Shown piece after piece: positions 37,901-50,930 of a stretch of 64,000 bases of DNA. The notes below the pieces were generated by a model. The model saw only the letters and a list, made by a program, of their open reading frames with translations, made no database searches and had not been told where the DNA came from. Made by a program: the position numbers and the translations under genes. The stretch spans positions 12,150,760 to 12,214,759 of the forward strand of contig NC_037260.1 of the NCBI RefSeq assembly GCF_000002425.4. The letters are read 5' to 3'. Positions within the stretch are counted from its first letter, which is position 1. Each line of letters starts with the position of its first letter. The stretch is from Physcomitrium patens. Its lineage: Eukaryota > Streptophyta > Bryopsida > Funariales > Funariaceae.

Positions 37901-38700
37901 CAATAGTTTTTTCATTTTTACAATTGAAAAGAAAAAAACTAAATTCTTTGTTTATTTGATTAAATATTTAGCATAAAATTCTATTTAACAAATTACTATA
38001 GGCTTCACAAGATGCTTTATTTTTTATTTTTTTAAATAGTTATATTTAAAAATAAATGACTTATATTTCTATAAATTTTTTTTAAATCATTTCTTGTAGA
38101 TTTTGTAATTAGAAAAGAATAGATTTAGAATAGAATATTTAAATAATTTAAAAATACACTTTTGTATTAGTGTCTTTAAACTATTTTTTTTCAACCAATA
38201 TCTTATGTGTTGCTCTTTTTGTCTCAAGTTTTTAAATTTGCTAATTTGAAATTAGATAAATTTTAATTTAGATTGAACATTAAAATCTTAGATGTTACAA
38301 TGAAGTTGCAAGTGAGTTTATTGTAGTTTGTCTTAAAGACTTAGATTATTTTGATTTTAGCTCAAGTTCTTCTTTGAAATTTTTTTTCTTTATGAATATG
38401 TGTAAAGATGTGCATTCTATGTATAAAAGATCCTCTATTTCTAAGCTTAGACTATACTTTAATAACATGTTATAGGATACAAAGGCCATTGAGATTAGAT
38501 ATTTTTATCTTGTAATTAGATTGATATAGTTTGGATTTATAAAGTTGAAATGTAAAGTCAACAAGAAAGTGGTTTAATAAAACACAATCTACTTGTATTC
38601 AGTACTCTCAAGTTTGGACTTCTAATAGTAAATTAGTTCTAAAATAAATTTTTTCTGGTCTAAAAAGAATTTAAACATCCTCTAAACTATTGTACTAAGA
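34990..38700 (-). mobile_element. Decayed LINE-type retrotransposon (non-LTR RT)
   Basis: On the minus strand, reading through stops and frame changes, a non-LTR reverse transcriptase is recognisable in order. About 37,680-37,960 gives a VKGYITLLHNRDEKINLRNL-like block and then ILLNISYKIYVK. About 37,455-37,600 gives DNIVVIQEII and FSKAYNKVS-EFL. About 37,170-37,205 gives a catalytic box degraded from the usual ADD type to INDS, followed by TIFIKSKEEIV. Downstream on the same strand, at about 35,300-35,480, a LAKLRRKLFKKNILST-type stretch and GDYILDLDFI resemble the C-terminal part of such ORF2 proteins. Possible endonuclease traces lie at about 38,400-38,700. The frame is thoroughly destroyed. 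An LTR-like insertion at about 35,930-36,490 seems to interrupt it. Ends are approximate. Confidence 0.65.
35930..36490 (-). mobile_element. LTR-like insertion with initiator-tRNA primer-site motif
   Basis: A block of higher GC lies inside the LINE remnant. On the minus strand it contains TGGTATCATAG just after a CA dinucleotide (about 36,465-36,475), one mismatch from the first 11 bases of the common initiator-tRNA-Met primer-binding site TGGTATCAGAG. A second, more degraded ATTGGTT-type motif again follows CA at the left edge (about 35,915-35,935). A TATA-like TATATATGG precedes a more GC-balanced stretch, as in LTR promoters. Direct repeats and target-site duplications were not established, so the type (solo LTR, nested or partial Copia-like element) is open. 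Confidence 0.4.
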
Positions 38701-39220
38701 AAAATTTAAGTATTTATTCTAGCTAAATTCATAATTTAATAAAAAATGAGAATTAAATAGTTATTAAAAATATTCTGATATTTAAAAAGCAAACTTGTAT
38801 AACGATAATTTTTTGCGCACATTTTTTTCATATTCTATCCTTCCAAAAATATAAAATCCATGCTCATAAGTGCTACAAAAAATTAATTTTTTAAAAATAA
38901 TATTGTTGAGATTATAATTTTTTTATAAAAAAAACAAAAACCTTTATATTATATATTACGTTTTATAATTTTTTATTTTTATCTATTATCCAGTCATCAA
39001 TAGTTATCAATATTTTTATTTTTTGTTATGATAAATTTATAAGTATTGTAGCTGATGGAAAGATAGTAAATAAATAAATTTGAAAATAAATTTAAAAGTT
39101 AATAAATAAATTACCAAATAAATTGGAAAATAAATTACCAAATAAATTAGCAAATGAATTTATCTTATTATAAGATAAATTTTATGTTAAATGAGAAGAA
39201 GAAATATGATGCATATATAT

Positions 39221-39222
<2 letters not shown>

Positions 39223-39247
<25 letters not shown>
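39223..39247. repeat. (ACAT)n microsatellite
   Basis: About six tandem ACAT units within an AT-rich stretch. Confidence 0.9.
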
Positions 39248-39251
<4 letters not shown>

Positions 39252-39966
39252 CCTACACACACAAAAAAATTAATTAATTAATTAATTAAAAAAACACTCA
39301 TGCTTATATATAATATTAAATAAAAAACTGAAGAAAATCAGAAGAAGAATAATTTTTAAGGCCTAAGAAAGTGAATTAATACAAGAAAATAATATAATTA
39401 AAAATATGTTATTTTAATAAGCTTAAAATATTATAATTTTATTATTTAATGAGAATTTTACTTAATTTCGAGTTTTTCTTATCTATTCTATATTATTTGT
39501 GCATATATTAGATAATGTATTTTAAAAAAATATTATTTTACAATAGTCTTTCTTGACATAAATACAAATATTGAATTATCAATTAGAAAGAAAATTAAAC
39601 AACATATACTTATGTATTTGTGTATAGGTATATATGTATATATGATTTTAATTTGAAATTAAATTTAAATGGTTGATTGCTTTACAAATAATTATTTTAA
39701 AAGAATATATGTGTATATGTCTTTAAAGAAATATGAATTGAGATCCTATTTTAAACTAAAACTGAAATATATTACTAGGAATAAGTTAAACAAAAAGTTC
39801 CTTTTTGACTAGATTTTTAATGCTCATTAAATTTAAAATTTTCAATTTTAAATATAAAATTATTTAATATATATATATATATATCTTTGTAAATATGTAG
39901 TTTTATTAAAGATTCTTTTTTAGATGGCTATAGATTAAATTAAACTAATCGTATTTATATTCTATA

Positions 39967-39971
<5 letters not shown>

Positions 39972-40003
<32 letters not shown>
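39972..40003. repeat. (TA)n microsatellite
   Basis: TA run of about 32 bases. Confidence 0.95.
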
Positions 40004-40008
<5 letters not shown>

Positions 40009-40491
40009 TTTTAGTTTTTCTTTTCTTTGTAAAATTTTCCTTTTAGAAAATATTTTATAGAAAGATTAATATTCATGATTTGAATCTAAATATATTAGAT
40101 TTTTATGGAATTACTTGTAGCTCTAGGTATTATTAATGTAGTAATTTTAAATACACTACTCTATTTTAAAAGTATTTATTACCATTTAACTATTTAAAAC
40201 GCATTAAGTAAAATTGGTTGCTTATTAGAAGTTTTTAAATATGTTGTAATTAATATAAAAATAAGATAAACTAAAAATACATATGTTAATCTAGTATATA
40301 GACTTACAATTATTAATGTAATAACAACTATTAGAAGATAGAATTTAGTAAAGTAAATTAATAAATACATAAAATTCAGTAGTTAAACTAAACATAAAAT
40401 AAAATGAAATGAATTTTTTTTTTTATTTGATTTTTTGTTTCTGCTTTATATTTATTTATTTATTGTAAAATATATTTACTAAATAAACTAA

Positions 40492-40531
40492 TAGATTGAA
40501 GTAATAGATATTAGATTGAAGTAATAGATAT
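40492..40531. repeat. 20-bp direct tandem duplication
   Basis: The unit TAGATTGAAGTAATAGATAT occurs twice without spacer and without mismatch, so it is a recent or constrained duplication. Confidence 0.95.
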
Positions 40532-42019
40532 CTATTAAAAAAAATGCCAATTTCTGTGTTGTTGTGTGTTCTGATAACTTTATGAAATATTGATTTTATT
40601 GAGATCTAAATGAGACTATTAGTGCTGAAGAAAGCATTTATTAACAATTAGATTATTTAGTATACTATACTGTTATTATATTATTATTTTGACATCTTTC
40701 AAGTCTTACAATAACTTATTTTAAAAAGAGAATGATATATAATTTTATGATTTATAAATAATTACTCTTCATTAGAAAAAAATAATAATAATAATAATAA
40801 TAAATCTTATGATACATTGTCTTTGATTGAAAATTTAAATACTAATGATTTAATTGAATATTTAGGTTAATTCACAAACATGCTTGATCCGTAAAACTTT
40901 TCAAAATAGATTTAGATTTCTTATAATGTTTTAGAAAGTAGTAAATATTATATTAGTAAAAACTATCCTAAATTAATAAAGTCTAATTTAAATAATCTAT
41001 TTAAGAAATTAATAGAATATTTTATTAAAAATAAAAAATAATAATCTTAAAGTTCTTAAATAATAGACTATTAATTTTTTTTCTTAACAAACTTAATCTA
41101 ATATGTTAGTTTTCATTGTTGTTGTAGTTGTTATTATTGTTTTACATTTGGAACAATTCTTGTTCTGGCACTGATAAGATTTATTGTTTATGTTTTTTTC
41201 CTTTTTAAATATTATTTTACATAATCTTACCTCAATATTCAACTAACAAGAGTTGGACTTATATTGGCTATTAATACTAAAGCTCCTACATAAAAAAAAA
41301 AAATAGTCTTTCTCTATATATATGTATATATTTTTAAAAAAATTGGTAACTTTAGTTACTTCTGACTTCTCATTATACTTTTATCTATTGGTAAAATTGA
41401 TAGGTTGACTTATATATATTTTTTTTATTAATTTTTTAATTTAAGAAATTGATAAATTTATTTTATTTTTATTCTAAGATCAAATCTTCTTATATTAAGC
41501 ACATTTTTTTATTTTATCTTTAAATAAATATTTTAATTTAAAAATGGATTCTAATCTTATTTGTAAATGCTTTTGCATATACATAAACTAACCTCTTTTT
41601 GTATATAAGAATTGATTTTTTTTTTTTATCTTTCGATAGATAAATTATGTTTTCTCTTATATAATTATAAAATTTATTTAATTTTTATTACATGCTGTCA
41701 GAGTTTTTATAGTCTATTACAATATATATATACATACAAAAATAATTCTATGTACTCTATGATAATAGCTACTTGAAATAGTTTAGAATGACTTTCGGTT
41801 AAGAAATTTTTAAATATTAAATTTTATTTTATTGTCAAGCTCTAATATTTATATTTTATAGTTGATACTAGTTATAATAACATAACTTTCTAAATTCAAT
41901 TTACCTCTAAATCAAAGAAGAATTGGTATTATGTTTATTAGAAATTTTTGATCTAAACATTGTTTATAATGCAATTAACTAAAATTCTATACAAAAATTT
42001 AAATAAACAAATATACAAA

Positions 42020-42038
42020 TACACACACACACACACAC

Positions 42039-42071
<33 letters not shown>
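42020..42071. repeat. (AC)n-(TA)n compound microsatellite
   Basis: About 19 bases of AC repeat, a short ATATGTG linker, then about 26 bases of TA repeat. Confidence 0.9.
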
Positions 42072-43548
42072 AGCTGATATTCTAAGTATTGATTCAATAC
42101 TGGTAGTAAACCATTTTAAATTCTTTTTTGAAAAAATAACATTTAGCAAGAAGAAATTCTTGGTATGTTAGAATAGTTATGCAAACATTTTGTTTTTTGT
42201 TTTTTTTTTAATTCTGCTTTGACATTTAATACCAGAATAGTTATATCTATATATATATATATAGATATATACATACATATAAGTTACCAACCATTAATAT
42301 AATTTATCATTTTAAATTCATTGTAAAAGCATTTAATAATATTAATCTTGTGCATATAAGTATAAAAAAAAGGTATGAACATGTGATACAAAAATATAAT
42401 TAAATATTTTCATAGTTACACTGTCAAATTTGGAAATATCCATAACAAGACAACAATGAAGACCACAAAATGGATTTTTAATACACAAAATCAAGAGAGA
42501 AAAGTTGAAACAGGAGAAAAGTTCAAAAAAATAAAACAAACCACTGTGAGAAATGCTAAAGTAACATTCAAGATATGCAGAATATCCCACTTACAAATCA
42601 TTACAATAATCCAGTCAAATCATGGCAATCCACAACCCCACCAAACAAAACCATGACTGTATCAGTTAACATGATGTCCCCTACTTTGAAAACAATGCTT
42701 TCACCTTTTTTGAGATTCCCAGTTATTAATATTACTATTATTATTATTTTTTTTCACCTGTTTACATAATCTACCTTATTGTAATTGAAGCTGAATTACC
42801 ATTGAAAATCATGGTAGTTGAACCACAATAATTCTTAACTTGAGCCTATACTTGAAACTTTGTTTTGAACTTCTTTAATAAATGAATATTATTATTAGTA
42901 TTATTACAAACTAATAAGAAAAGGAAGAAAGAGAGACTAAAACTGTGGTGGCGCAAATGTGCACACTTCTCCAATTATTGAGACTTTTCATGTGTCAGTC
43001 TTGATTGAAGCTGTTCACATCATATCATCTGTTCACAAATGTGGAAATGGGGTACCAAACATTGCCCAACAAACAAAATAAGTTATTGTACCTTCTTCCC
43101 ACATCCCAAAAGTCACCAAAGCCAAGCAAGCATACACCCCCATGGACACATATCAACCAACCCCTTTATCCACACCAGGCTTCATAGGTCCTCTACCCCA
43201 CCACAAAACCCTAAAAATTCCAAAACCCACATGGATCCCAATGTTTCCAAAACCTGTTGAAACGTTATGGTCTCACTCTCTCAGTGAAGGATGTGCCCAA
43301 AAAATGAAAACTGGAATTGAAGCATCAGATGGAGGTGTGTGTGTGAGTGTGGATAATGTGAAAAGGATTTTAGGCTCGTGCCAGTGAGGCCATGCTGGAG
43401 TTAGGGGAATTAGGTCTACAGCCATTAAACAATTTAGTGGATGCAGCCTTGTGGGAGGGGCCCTTGTGGCCATGCTCCTCTGCAGGTAACACCTGCTGGG
43501 GTCTGCAAATGGACAAGACTATATAAATTTCCATGTGCTGTAAATGAG

Positions 43549-43612
43549 GAGAGAGAGAGAGAGAGAGAAGCACATGTTTAAATCTCAGACTGTGCCCAAG
43601 TTTATATGTATG

Positions 43613-43638
<26 letters not shown>
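43549..43638. repeat. (GA)n and (TA)n microsatellites
   Basis: A GA run (43,549-43,569) and a TA run (43,612-43,638) separated by about 40 bases of ordinary sequence. Confidence 0.9.
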
Positions 43639-43645
<7 letters not shown>

Positions 43646-44234
43646 TTTTATCTGTTTATTCATTTTTATGTGTTTTATTTTTATTACATAGGAGACAACC
43701 ACAGTTGTTATTCCTGCAGCCAGATACTATACATGTACAAGCCTTACACACACACACACACACTCAGTGGCCATGACTGCTGTAAATATGTGTGTGGGGG
43801 GCTACTTCCCATGTTTCTCTATAACACCAACACCCCTAACCCCATGGTTTTTTTTTCCCCTCTTGATGATGAAAGTTGAACTAACAATTTCATTATTTCA
43901 TTGAATTAACTTATTTTTTGTGAAAATCGGTTTGTGCAGTCTGTTATCCATGACAAATAAACAAATTTTTCAATCTTGTCATAAATACTAATACTTGCTT
44001 TCTCTTCATGAATGGTAATAAATTTGCCAAATCCATCAGATTTTTATCATTCAATACAACTTTTGGTTTTGGTTTTGATTTATTTTTGTTGTCTGGAGAC
44101 AGGAAATGAAAAAGAATGAGTCAGGCAAACAAACTTTCAAAAATCAATGTGGTTAGACTTTACTTGCAAGTGATTCTATTTCACAATTAATTCCTCCAAA
44201 GAATGTATAGAGTCCATTTCAGAAAGAAAAAAGG

Positions 44235-44276
44235 AAAAAAAAAAAAAAAAAAAAAAGAAAAAAAAAGGGGGGGGGG
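44235..44276. repeat. Poly(A) followed by G10
   Basis: 22 A residues, a G, nine A residues, then exactly ten G. Homopolymer lengths here are likely to vary between reads. Confidence 0.9.
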
Positions 44277-45046
44277 CAAACAGCCTTCTAATTATTCTTC
44301 CTCTACTATATTCATTTATAAACTTATTTACATATTTTTCTTCTTTAACCCCCATGTCCCACAACACACATCCAGTAACATTGGCCACACCAAACTCTAA
44401 GTAACAGTGATCCATATCCACAGAACAACATCCCTCCTCCCCCAAACTCATCACATTCTTCCGAAAAAATTGACACACCCTCCATCTATCAAGGATCATT
44501 AAAACCCAATTCATCAACCCATTGCAGTAGATGGGTGATTATTGTAATAGGTTTTTTTTGAAGGTGGTGGTGGTGTTCCCAATTCATAATAATCCATCCC
44601 CACACACACAAGCGAGCCGTTCCAGAGAATGGTTAGCTGTCTGCCTCAGAGGGTTCAGGCATTGAGACCCAGCAAATAAAAGGTGCATTTTAGAAGCCCT
44701 CTTCCACATCCTCCTGGCCCTCATCCTGGGGTTGTTCAAGTGACAGGATGAGGTGAAGCAGGCAATAATATCTATATATATATATATATATAGATTTTTT
44801 TATGTATATATATGAAGGGGCCTGCAGCATGTCCATGGGAGTCTGAAGGGAATCAGATTTTCTGCGCAGGAGGACAGAGTGCTGAGGCTCTGGCAAGAGA
44901 GAATCATGTACATGAGTGTGCCCATCATGCTGTCTTTTTTTTTCTTTCTGTGAGCTTGATTTTCAGCTTATTGAAGAGACAGGGGGCTGCACACCACCAC
45001 CACCACCACCTCTTCACTTAGGCTTTGGGCTCCCTTTAAAACCACC

Positions 45047-45156
45047 CTTGCAACCCATGGAGGCGTGCCCTAGTCTGCACCTCAGATTGTCTAGTCTAGT
45101 CTACACAGCAGCCTCCATGGCTTGCCAGACTGTGTTCACATCCAAAACTAGGGCAC
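45047..45156. other. Foldback with two crossing stems
   Basis: Stem A: 45,047-45,064 with 45,111-45,128, 16 of 18 positions paired, including a perfect 10-bp core CCATGGAGGC/GCCTCCATGG. Stem B: GTGCCCTAGT (45,065-45,074) with ACTAGGGCAC (45,147-45,156), 10 of 10. The left arms are directly adjacent and the right arms follow in the same order. The stems therefore cross, which implies either alternative folds or a pseudoknot-like form. Stem A alone has the size of a microRNA duplex. Strand and expression are unknown. Confidence 0.5.
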
Positions 45157-45365
45157 AGCCTACTTCAAAAAAAAAAAAAAACAAACAAACAAACAAAAAG
45201 ACTGGGGGTGCAGAATAGGCAGTTAATGCATGCGAAATGGGTGATTTACAGAGAGAAATGATGTGGGCTACTGGCATGCTGTGGTGGTGAATCTTAGAGA
45301 GATTAATTGCGTTAAAAACTCAATGTCAGTGAATGAGTTTGGAGAAGTTGATTTTTATTTTTATT

Positions 45366-45398
<33 letters not shown>

Positions 45399-48300
45399 TT
45401 GTTTAAATTTTGTGGCTGTGCATGAGAATCTCATATACTCTTGTGCCTTGAGTTGTTGATTTGGAAGCCTATTTTTGATGTAGTGGCAATTGGGTCAATG
45501 ACTTTGAGGGGAATGATGGGGTTAATAGAAAGAGTTGCAAGCCCTCCACAATGTGGGTTTGGAATTGGTTTTGTACCAGAAAGGATGGGAGCATGAAACT
45601 TCCTCCTCCCTCTTGAGGTAATCAGATGATTTTCAATTTAACAACACAGACATTTCAACTCAATTGTAGGATTTTGCAAAATTTATTATCTATTCCATTC
45701 TCCTCCACCACTCTCTGTTGTATTTATCACTTGCTTAGTTTTTAAGGGTGTACAAAACAGCCACTCCTGCTGCTCAAAGAGTGGATTTATCAGTGTTTTT
45801 GTTTTTGAGACATCTGGAATTGTGTAGAGCAAGGTTCTAGAAGAGGTGGAGCAAATTTACAAAAGAAAATTGTTGGCTCAGTGGTGGGCTGTGGGATGTA
45901 TTTTACAAAAGCCAAAATTTAATTGTGATTGGCACTTGGACTTGGGTGTTTGATTCCTGGCTTTGATTGTTGGTGTTTTGTCTTCACATTACTTTCAGAG
46001 TTTGTGATGATTTTCATGGATTCAGTATCTCAGTTGATTGTCTGTTTGTTTTGTTCTGTTCTGTTTTGATTTTATTCTCATCTTGATATTATTATTTTAT
46101 TAAATGTGTGAGACATGGGTAGTGATCATATTTGGAATTTTTACCTTGAAAATATAATTTATATATATATGGAATTATTACCTAGTAAGATTTGTAACTC
46201 TAAAAATAAGTTCCAATGGTATAGTCAACATATACAATAAGAGTTTACTTCTTTACATTAATACGAATACTTCTGTATTTCTATTCACAAGTAATCAATT
46301 AAATGACTAAATACCATAAAATAAATGTATTCTTTTTCAAGTTCAAAAATGAAAAAAGGAAATTAAAATGTATATTGTATATTTACACGGGATGCTTTTA
46401 ATATCTTGAAGCTTCTCATGATTTTTTGAGAGTTGAGTGGTACTTCACACTGACAAATTTTTGAGAAATTTTAACTGTAAATGATTTGCAATGACTTGTT
46501 GCAATTGAGCATATTCTTGGCTGTTGTACAAACAACTTTTCAACACTATTTTTGCTTGCTGCAGGGAATTTTTTAGGGTTGTTTCCATGACCCTCTCATT
46601 ATATGGTTTGTTCGATATCACAGCACTTTTATTCATCTACTTCAGTGGTTGTACTTAGCATTCATTCAGTTAGAAGTTAAAAATGGGTATCTTCGTCGAA
46701 AATTTTGTAGGTGAAGAGGATTTGAAATTAATTGATAATACTAACTTGCAATCTCTGGTACTATTTCATTTTGACCTATTCATTGCTACCTTTCTATCCT
46801 TTTTTTTCTTTTCCTTTTTTCTATTTTTTTTTCTTCTTTGCTTCTTCTTCTTCTTTCTCTTTTTTTTCTTTTGTATCAAAGCATGCATAGGCTCTTCCAA
46901 TTATTCTTGTTTGTTGATGATGAAACAACAGTTTTTTTTATTTCCTTTTTATTTTTTTATTTCTTATTATTATCTTTTTTTTTAACAATGTGACAGTTGA
47001 AATCAAATAATTGATAGTCACAAAAATCAATAAATTATGGGGAGTATTATGGCAAACAGTCTGTGCCCACTTGGCACTATTGTCCCATGGGATTTTGAGA
47101 TTGCTTTTGTAATTTTGTGTTGAAGACAGTTCCTATTCTTAATTTGAGGAAGTTGTAAATACCTGCTCTAAAATGGATTGCTAGTTGAATTTGACAGCCA
47201 TTTTTAATTGATAGAGCTTTAGTTTCTTTCATGCTAATAACACTAATAAGGGACTAGACTTTGGCAATATTGAAGAATCTTAAATATATAAAGACACTTT
47301 TGGCAATTCCTTTTTATACCAACCTCATCATTTCCTATTTCATGCACTCAAGTTTTTAAGAATGCACTCTAAACCATACTTTTTCTGAAGAATAAATGGA
47401 AATGGTTCCATATCAGTCAATTTTAACATGTTTGGTCATTGGAAAACAAGAAAAGATGATCATGCATGGTATAATAATCCTCTTTGCTTGTGCTCTAATC
47501 TGTTACACAACTTGATATTTTAATGTATTTTTGTATGGATCATATTTAAATTTTTTTCTATAGAACCTATGTGATTATTATTATTACTTTGCCTTTGGGT
47601 AGGCATAGAAAAAGCCACTGTGTAAAAGACACTTTTTATAGTTCTGTTGAGGTAAGATACATGTTATTCTTTTATGGGGTCCTACCTGGAAATGAAATGA
47701 ATTGTAATTGTTTGAATCTAGTTTTGTATAACACTAAAAAGAATATGGATTTTCTTCAAATGTATAAATCAGATCATCGGATGGTTGCACTTTGAATAAT
47801 AAGAATGGTATATTGGTGCATATCATTAGCTTCTTACAATAACAAAATCATTGCATAATACCATCAAAACATTATAACATTTGATACATATCCTTTAAAA
47901 GAAAGCACCACTAGAATCGTTTTTTTTTTTTTTTTTCCTAAGAAGTTATGTTATCATAGAACTCTAGCCTTCAATGATCAAATACCTTGAGAATGACAGT
48001 GGTAACATTATGAATCTGCTTTTGAAACAACAAATAAAATGTAACCTTGTTAGATTACATTTCAAAAATATCATATTGAATAGATTAGTAACTTTTTCTC
48101 TAGACTTGACATAATCAGTGTGTAAATAAATAAAGATAATGATTTGATGCATTTACAATCCTTAACAATCCTTATTTCTTTATTTTTGTAGTCATTCATG
48201 TTTTTTCAAATTTATCATGAAATCAATTAAAAATAATTAACATCATGTATGGTGATTATAAACATAATTTCTACAAATACTGAATTCTTTCTGTTAACAA

Positions 48301-48624
48301 AATTTTCAAATCAGCATCAGGGTTTATGAATTAGATTATTATTTTGCTTATTATAAATAATTCAACATCATAGATAGAACTAATAATATTTGAATTTCCT
48401 TAAAGAAATATTTAAAGATACTACAACCAAAAATAAAATGTAGAAAAATTACAATAAAAGTTGGTTTTTATTCTTTTTCGTTTTAGTTACTTTGAAAATC
48501 AATTTATAAGATTTTAACCTATAATGAATGTTTAAAGTATATGTAATGGTATTGGACGTATTGAAGGGATTTGTTATAAATTTGTATTTTTATTTTATTT
48601 TACTTTAAATATTATTTTAAATAA

Positions 48625-48628
<4 letters not shown>

Positions 48629-48661
<33 letters not shown>
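48629..48661. repeat. (TA)n microsatellite
   Basis: TA run of about 33 bases. Confidence 0.95.
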
Positions 48662-48662
<1 letters not shown>

Positions 48663-48946
48663 CAAAATTTAACCGTTAACATTTTAATATTTACTTATAG
48701 CCAAAAATGAAGCATGTCTTTACATAAGGATTATTTATTCTGGGTGTTAACATTTAAGAATAACTCTAAAATATCAATATCCCATTGAGAAAATATTTTA
48801 AATTTTAAAAAGAAAGTCAAGATGGCTAATTATTTTGGATTTTAGCATTTACGAATAATAATATTATTTACATATAAATTTGACACATAATAAGTATTAA
48901 TTATTTATTTCTGTTAATGCTAAGTAATATTAACTTTTAGAAGTTA

Positions 48947-48949
<3 letters not shown>

Positions 48950-48982
<33 letters not shown>
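48950..48982. repeat. (TA)n microsatellite
   Basis: TA run of about 33 bases, only about 290 bases from the previous array of the same length. Confidence 0.95.
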
Positions 48983-48985
<3 letters not shown>

Positions 48986-50891
48986 TTATTATTAAGATCT
49001 AATCACAACTTAACATACATGTTTGATTACATGTTAATTACTTCCTTATTAAAGCCAACTTCTGAATAAGTTTCTTTTTATAGTATAAACAATATTTTCA
49101 TTCAGGAAAAAATACTTGTAGTCTATACTTATAAAAACTTTGATTTCTTTAATTTTGTACAAAGTTTTACTCAATATGTATAGAATGAGTGGTCTTAATT
49201 CAATTTAATTTCATAACTCAAATATATATATATATATATATATATATGATTTATCTTTCAAATAAATTATAAAATTCCTAATTAAATATAATTTTATTAT
49301 CCATGATCTTTAAAATACTAAAACATTTATTGTGTTTTTGATAACAAAAAATAATAAGCAGATTTTATAACTATTTAATATTAATAAACAATTGTGGTAA
49401 CTTATACCAATCAAATTTTTGAAGAATCTTCATTTTAACAGATAATTTTAATATTACATATGTTGTAGTATATCTATTAATTGTGAAATTTTGATTTAAA
49501 TAATAATAAAATATAATTAATGTTATAATTAACATCTTTTTAGAATTTTTTAAAAAATATTTAGATTATTTATGAACATTTTGTTAAATTTTAAATTCTA
49601 TTATTTATTCATTTACTTATCAATGATTATATATAATTTTTTTAAAATATAAATACAAATATATACACATATATATTAAAATGATATTTATAAATTCAAC
49701 TTATCCATGACCATGTAATGTATTACTTGGTAAGTTATTTAAGATAATATTTAATAGTTATGTAGATAACATAAAGTATTATTTATTGAACTGAATAGAT
49801 CACAAGTTTTAAGATTTAATGCAAGTTTTATTTAGATTTAATTTATTGTGAGATTTTTATCTTCATAAAAAGTAAGTTTTCTTTTCAATAAATATATTTT
49901 TTCAGTATGATCAATAGATTTTTCAAAGCTTACTTGAAAAACTTTAATAATCTCTAGAGGTTCCACACAAGGGTAAGAAAGCACCTTGCAACATAATGTA
50001 TGCTTTCTTTGATGGGAACTTAGAATTTCCTCTTGAATATAGTCTTTTAAAAGTTTAGCAACTTTGGTGTTTAATTTGGTAGAAACAAAACTATATGTGT
50101 ATTTTGGCTCATAGGTATATTTAGAAATATTAGTTGTTTGTTAGTAATGATGGAAGAATCCTTCTTTTTTCTTTAGATAAAAGTACATGTATGATAAGGA
50201 GTTGAAACAATAGATATGGATGTAAAAAATCCAAAATTATAATTAAAATATTATTTAATTCTTTTAAACATTATGTAAGTTATCACATTGTATATGGCTT
50301 GGAAAAAGAAAAAAATACTTTGTAATGTCTCAAAGTAACTAGGTTTATTATAAATCAGTTGACAATAGATTGTACCACAGTAACTAAGCAAGTAATATAC
50401 ATTTTGAACATTGAAAAATTATGAGATATGTTACATTTGTGAGCCTTAAGTAAATATAGTGTAATAATTATAATTTATAATGTATATATATTATGTGCTT
50501 GGTATTTTGATAGCCAGTAAAAGCATTCAATTCACTCGTAGAAGTAGCTTTTTCCTGCTTTTCTTTAGAGAAGAAAGATATTATAAGAAAATATAAAATA
50601 ATTAATATATATGTCATGGACTTCTGATGTTTTGGTACAAGTTAAATGATGTGGCAGTAGCACAAGTACAAAATATCAAAATACATTTTATTTCAAGTTA
50701 TTTATGAATGCTTTACAAAATAGTGATGTTCTATGGATTAAAGGTAATATGATTCTTTGAAATTATAAAAATAGAATTATACAAAATTCAGATTAATTTT
50801 TGGACATTATTGAGTTTTACATAATAATTAGATATTAACACAGTAATAGATTTTTTTTTAATTTTTAGATTAAACGAGTAAACTGTATTTT

Positions 50892-50893
<2 letters not shown>

Positions 50894-50929
<36 letters not shown>
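50894..50929. repeat. (TA)n microsatellite
   Basis: TA run of about 36 bases. Confidence 0.95.

Positions 50930-50930
<1 letters not shown>

Larger units (their letters stand above)
38701..42299. other. AT desert, no gene seen
   Basis: Very AT-rich DNA with simple repeats: related AAATAAATTACC-type units near 39,104-39,155, (ACAT)n at 39,223-39,247, (TTAA)n near 39,268-39,290, (TA)n at 39,972-40,003, a 20-bp tandem duplication at 40,492-40,531, (AAT)n near 40,781-40,803, and (AC)n-(TA)n at 42,020-42,071. No gene or recognisable element. Confidence 0.6.
42300..46000. other. Mixed intergenic region with GC-normal patch, no protein gene
   Basis: From about 42,900 to 45,900 GC is clearly higher than on either side. 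The sequence is rich in simple repeats: (GA)n at 43,549-43,569, (TA)n at 43,612-43,638, poly(A) at 44,235-44,256, G10 at 44,267-44,276, (TA)n at 44,773-44,792, (CAC)n at about 44,991-45,009 and (ATT)n at about 45,371-45,398. Open frames are short and driven by the repeats (Pro-, His- or Phe-rich). A foldback at 45,047-45,156 is entered separately. The patch could be a non-coding transcription unit. Confidence 0.45.

Noticed and set aside
39104-39155. Short spaced AAATAAATTACC-type repeats that might suggest a CRISPR-like array
   Set aside because: The units are AT-rich tandem duplications with no unique spacers of regular length, and the window is eukaryotic.
43174-43185. 12-base match (ACCAGGCTTCAT) to the core of plant miR166
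   Set aside because: Flanking bases do not match and no complementary arm forming a hairpin was found nearby, so it is most likely chance.
44916-45218. 100-residue frame with Pro and Lys runs
   Set aside because: Made of the (CAC)n and poly(A) repeats; overlaps the foldback instead.
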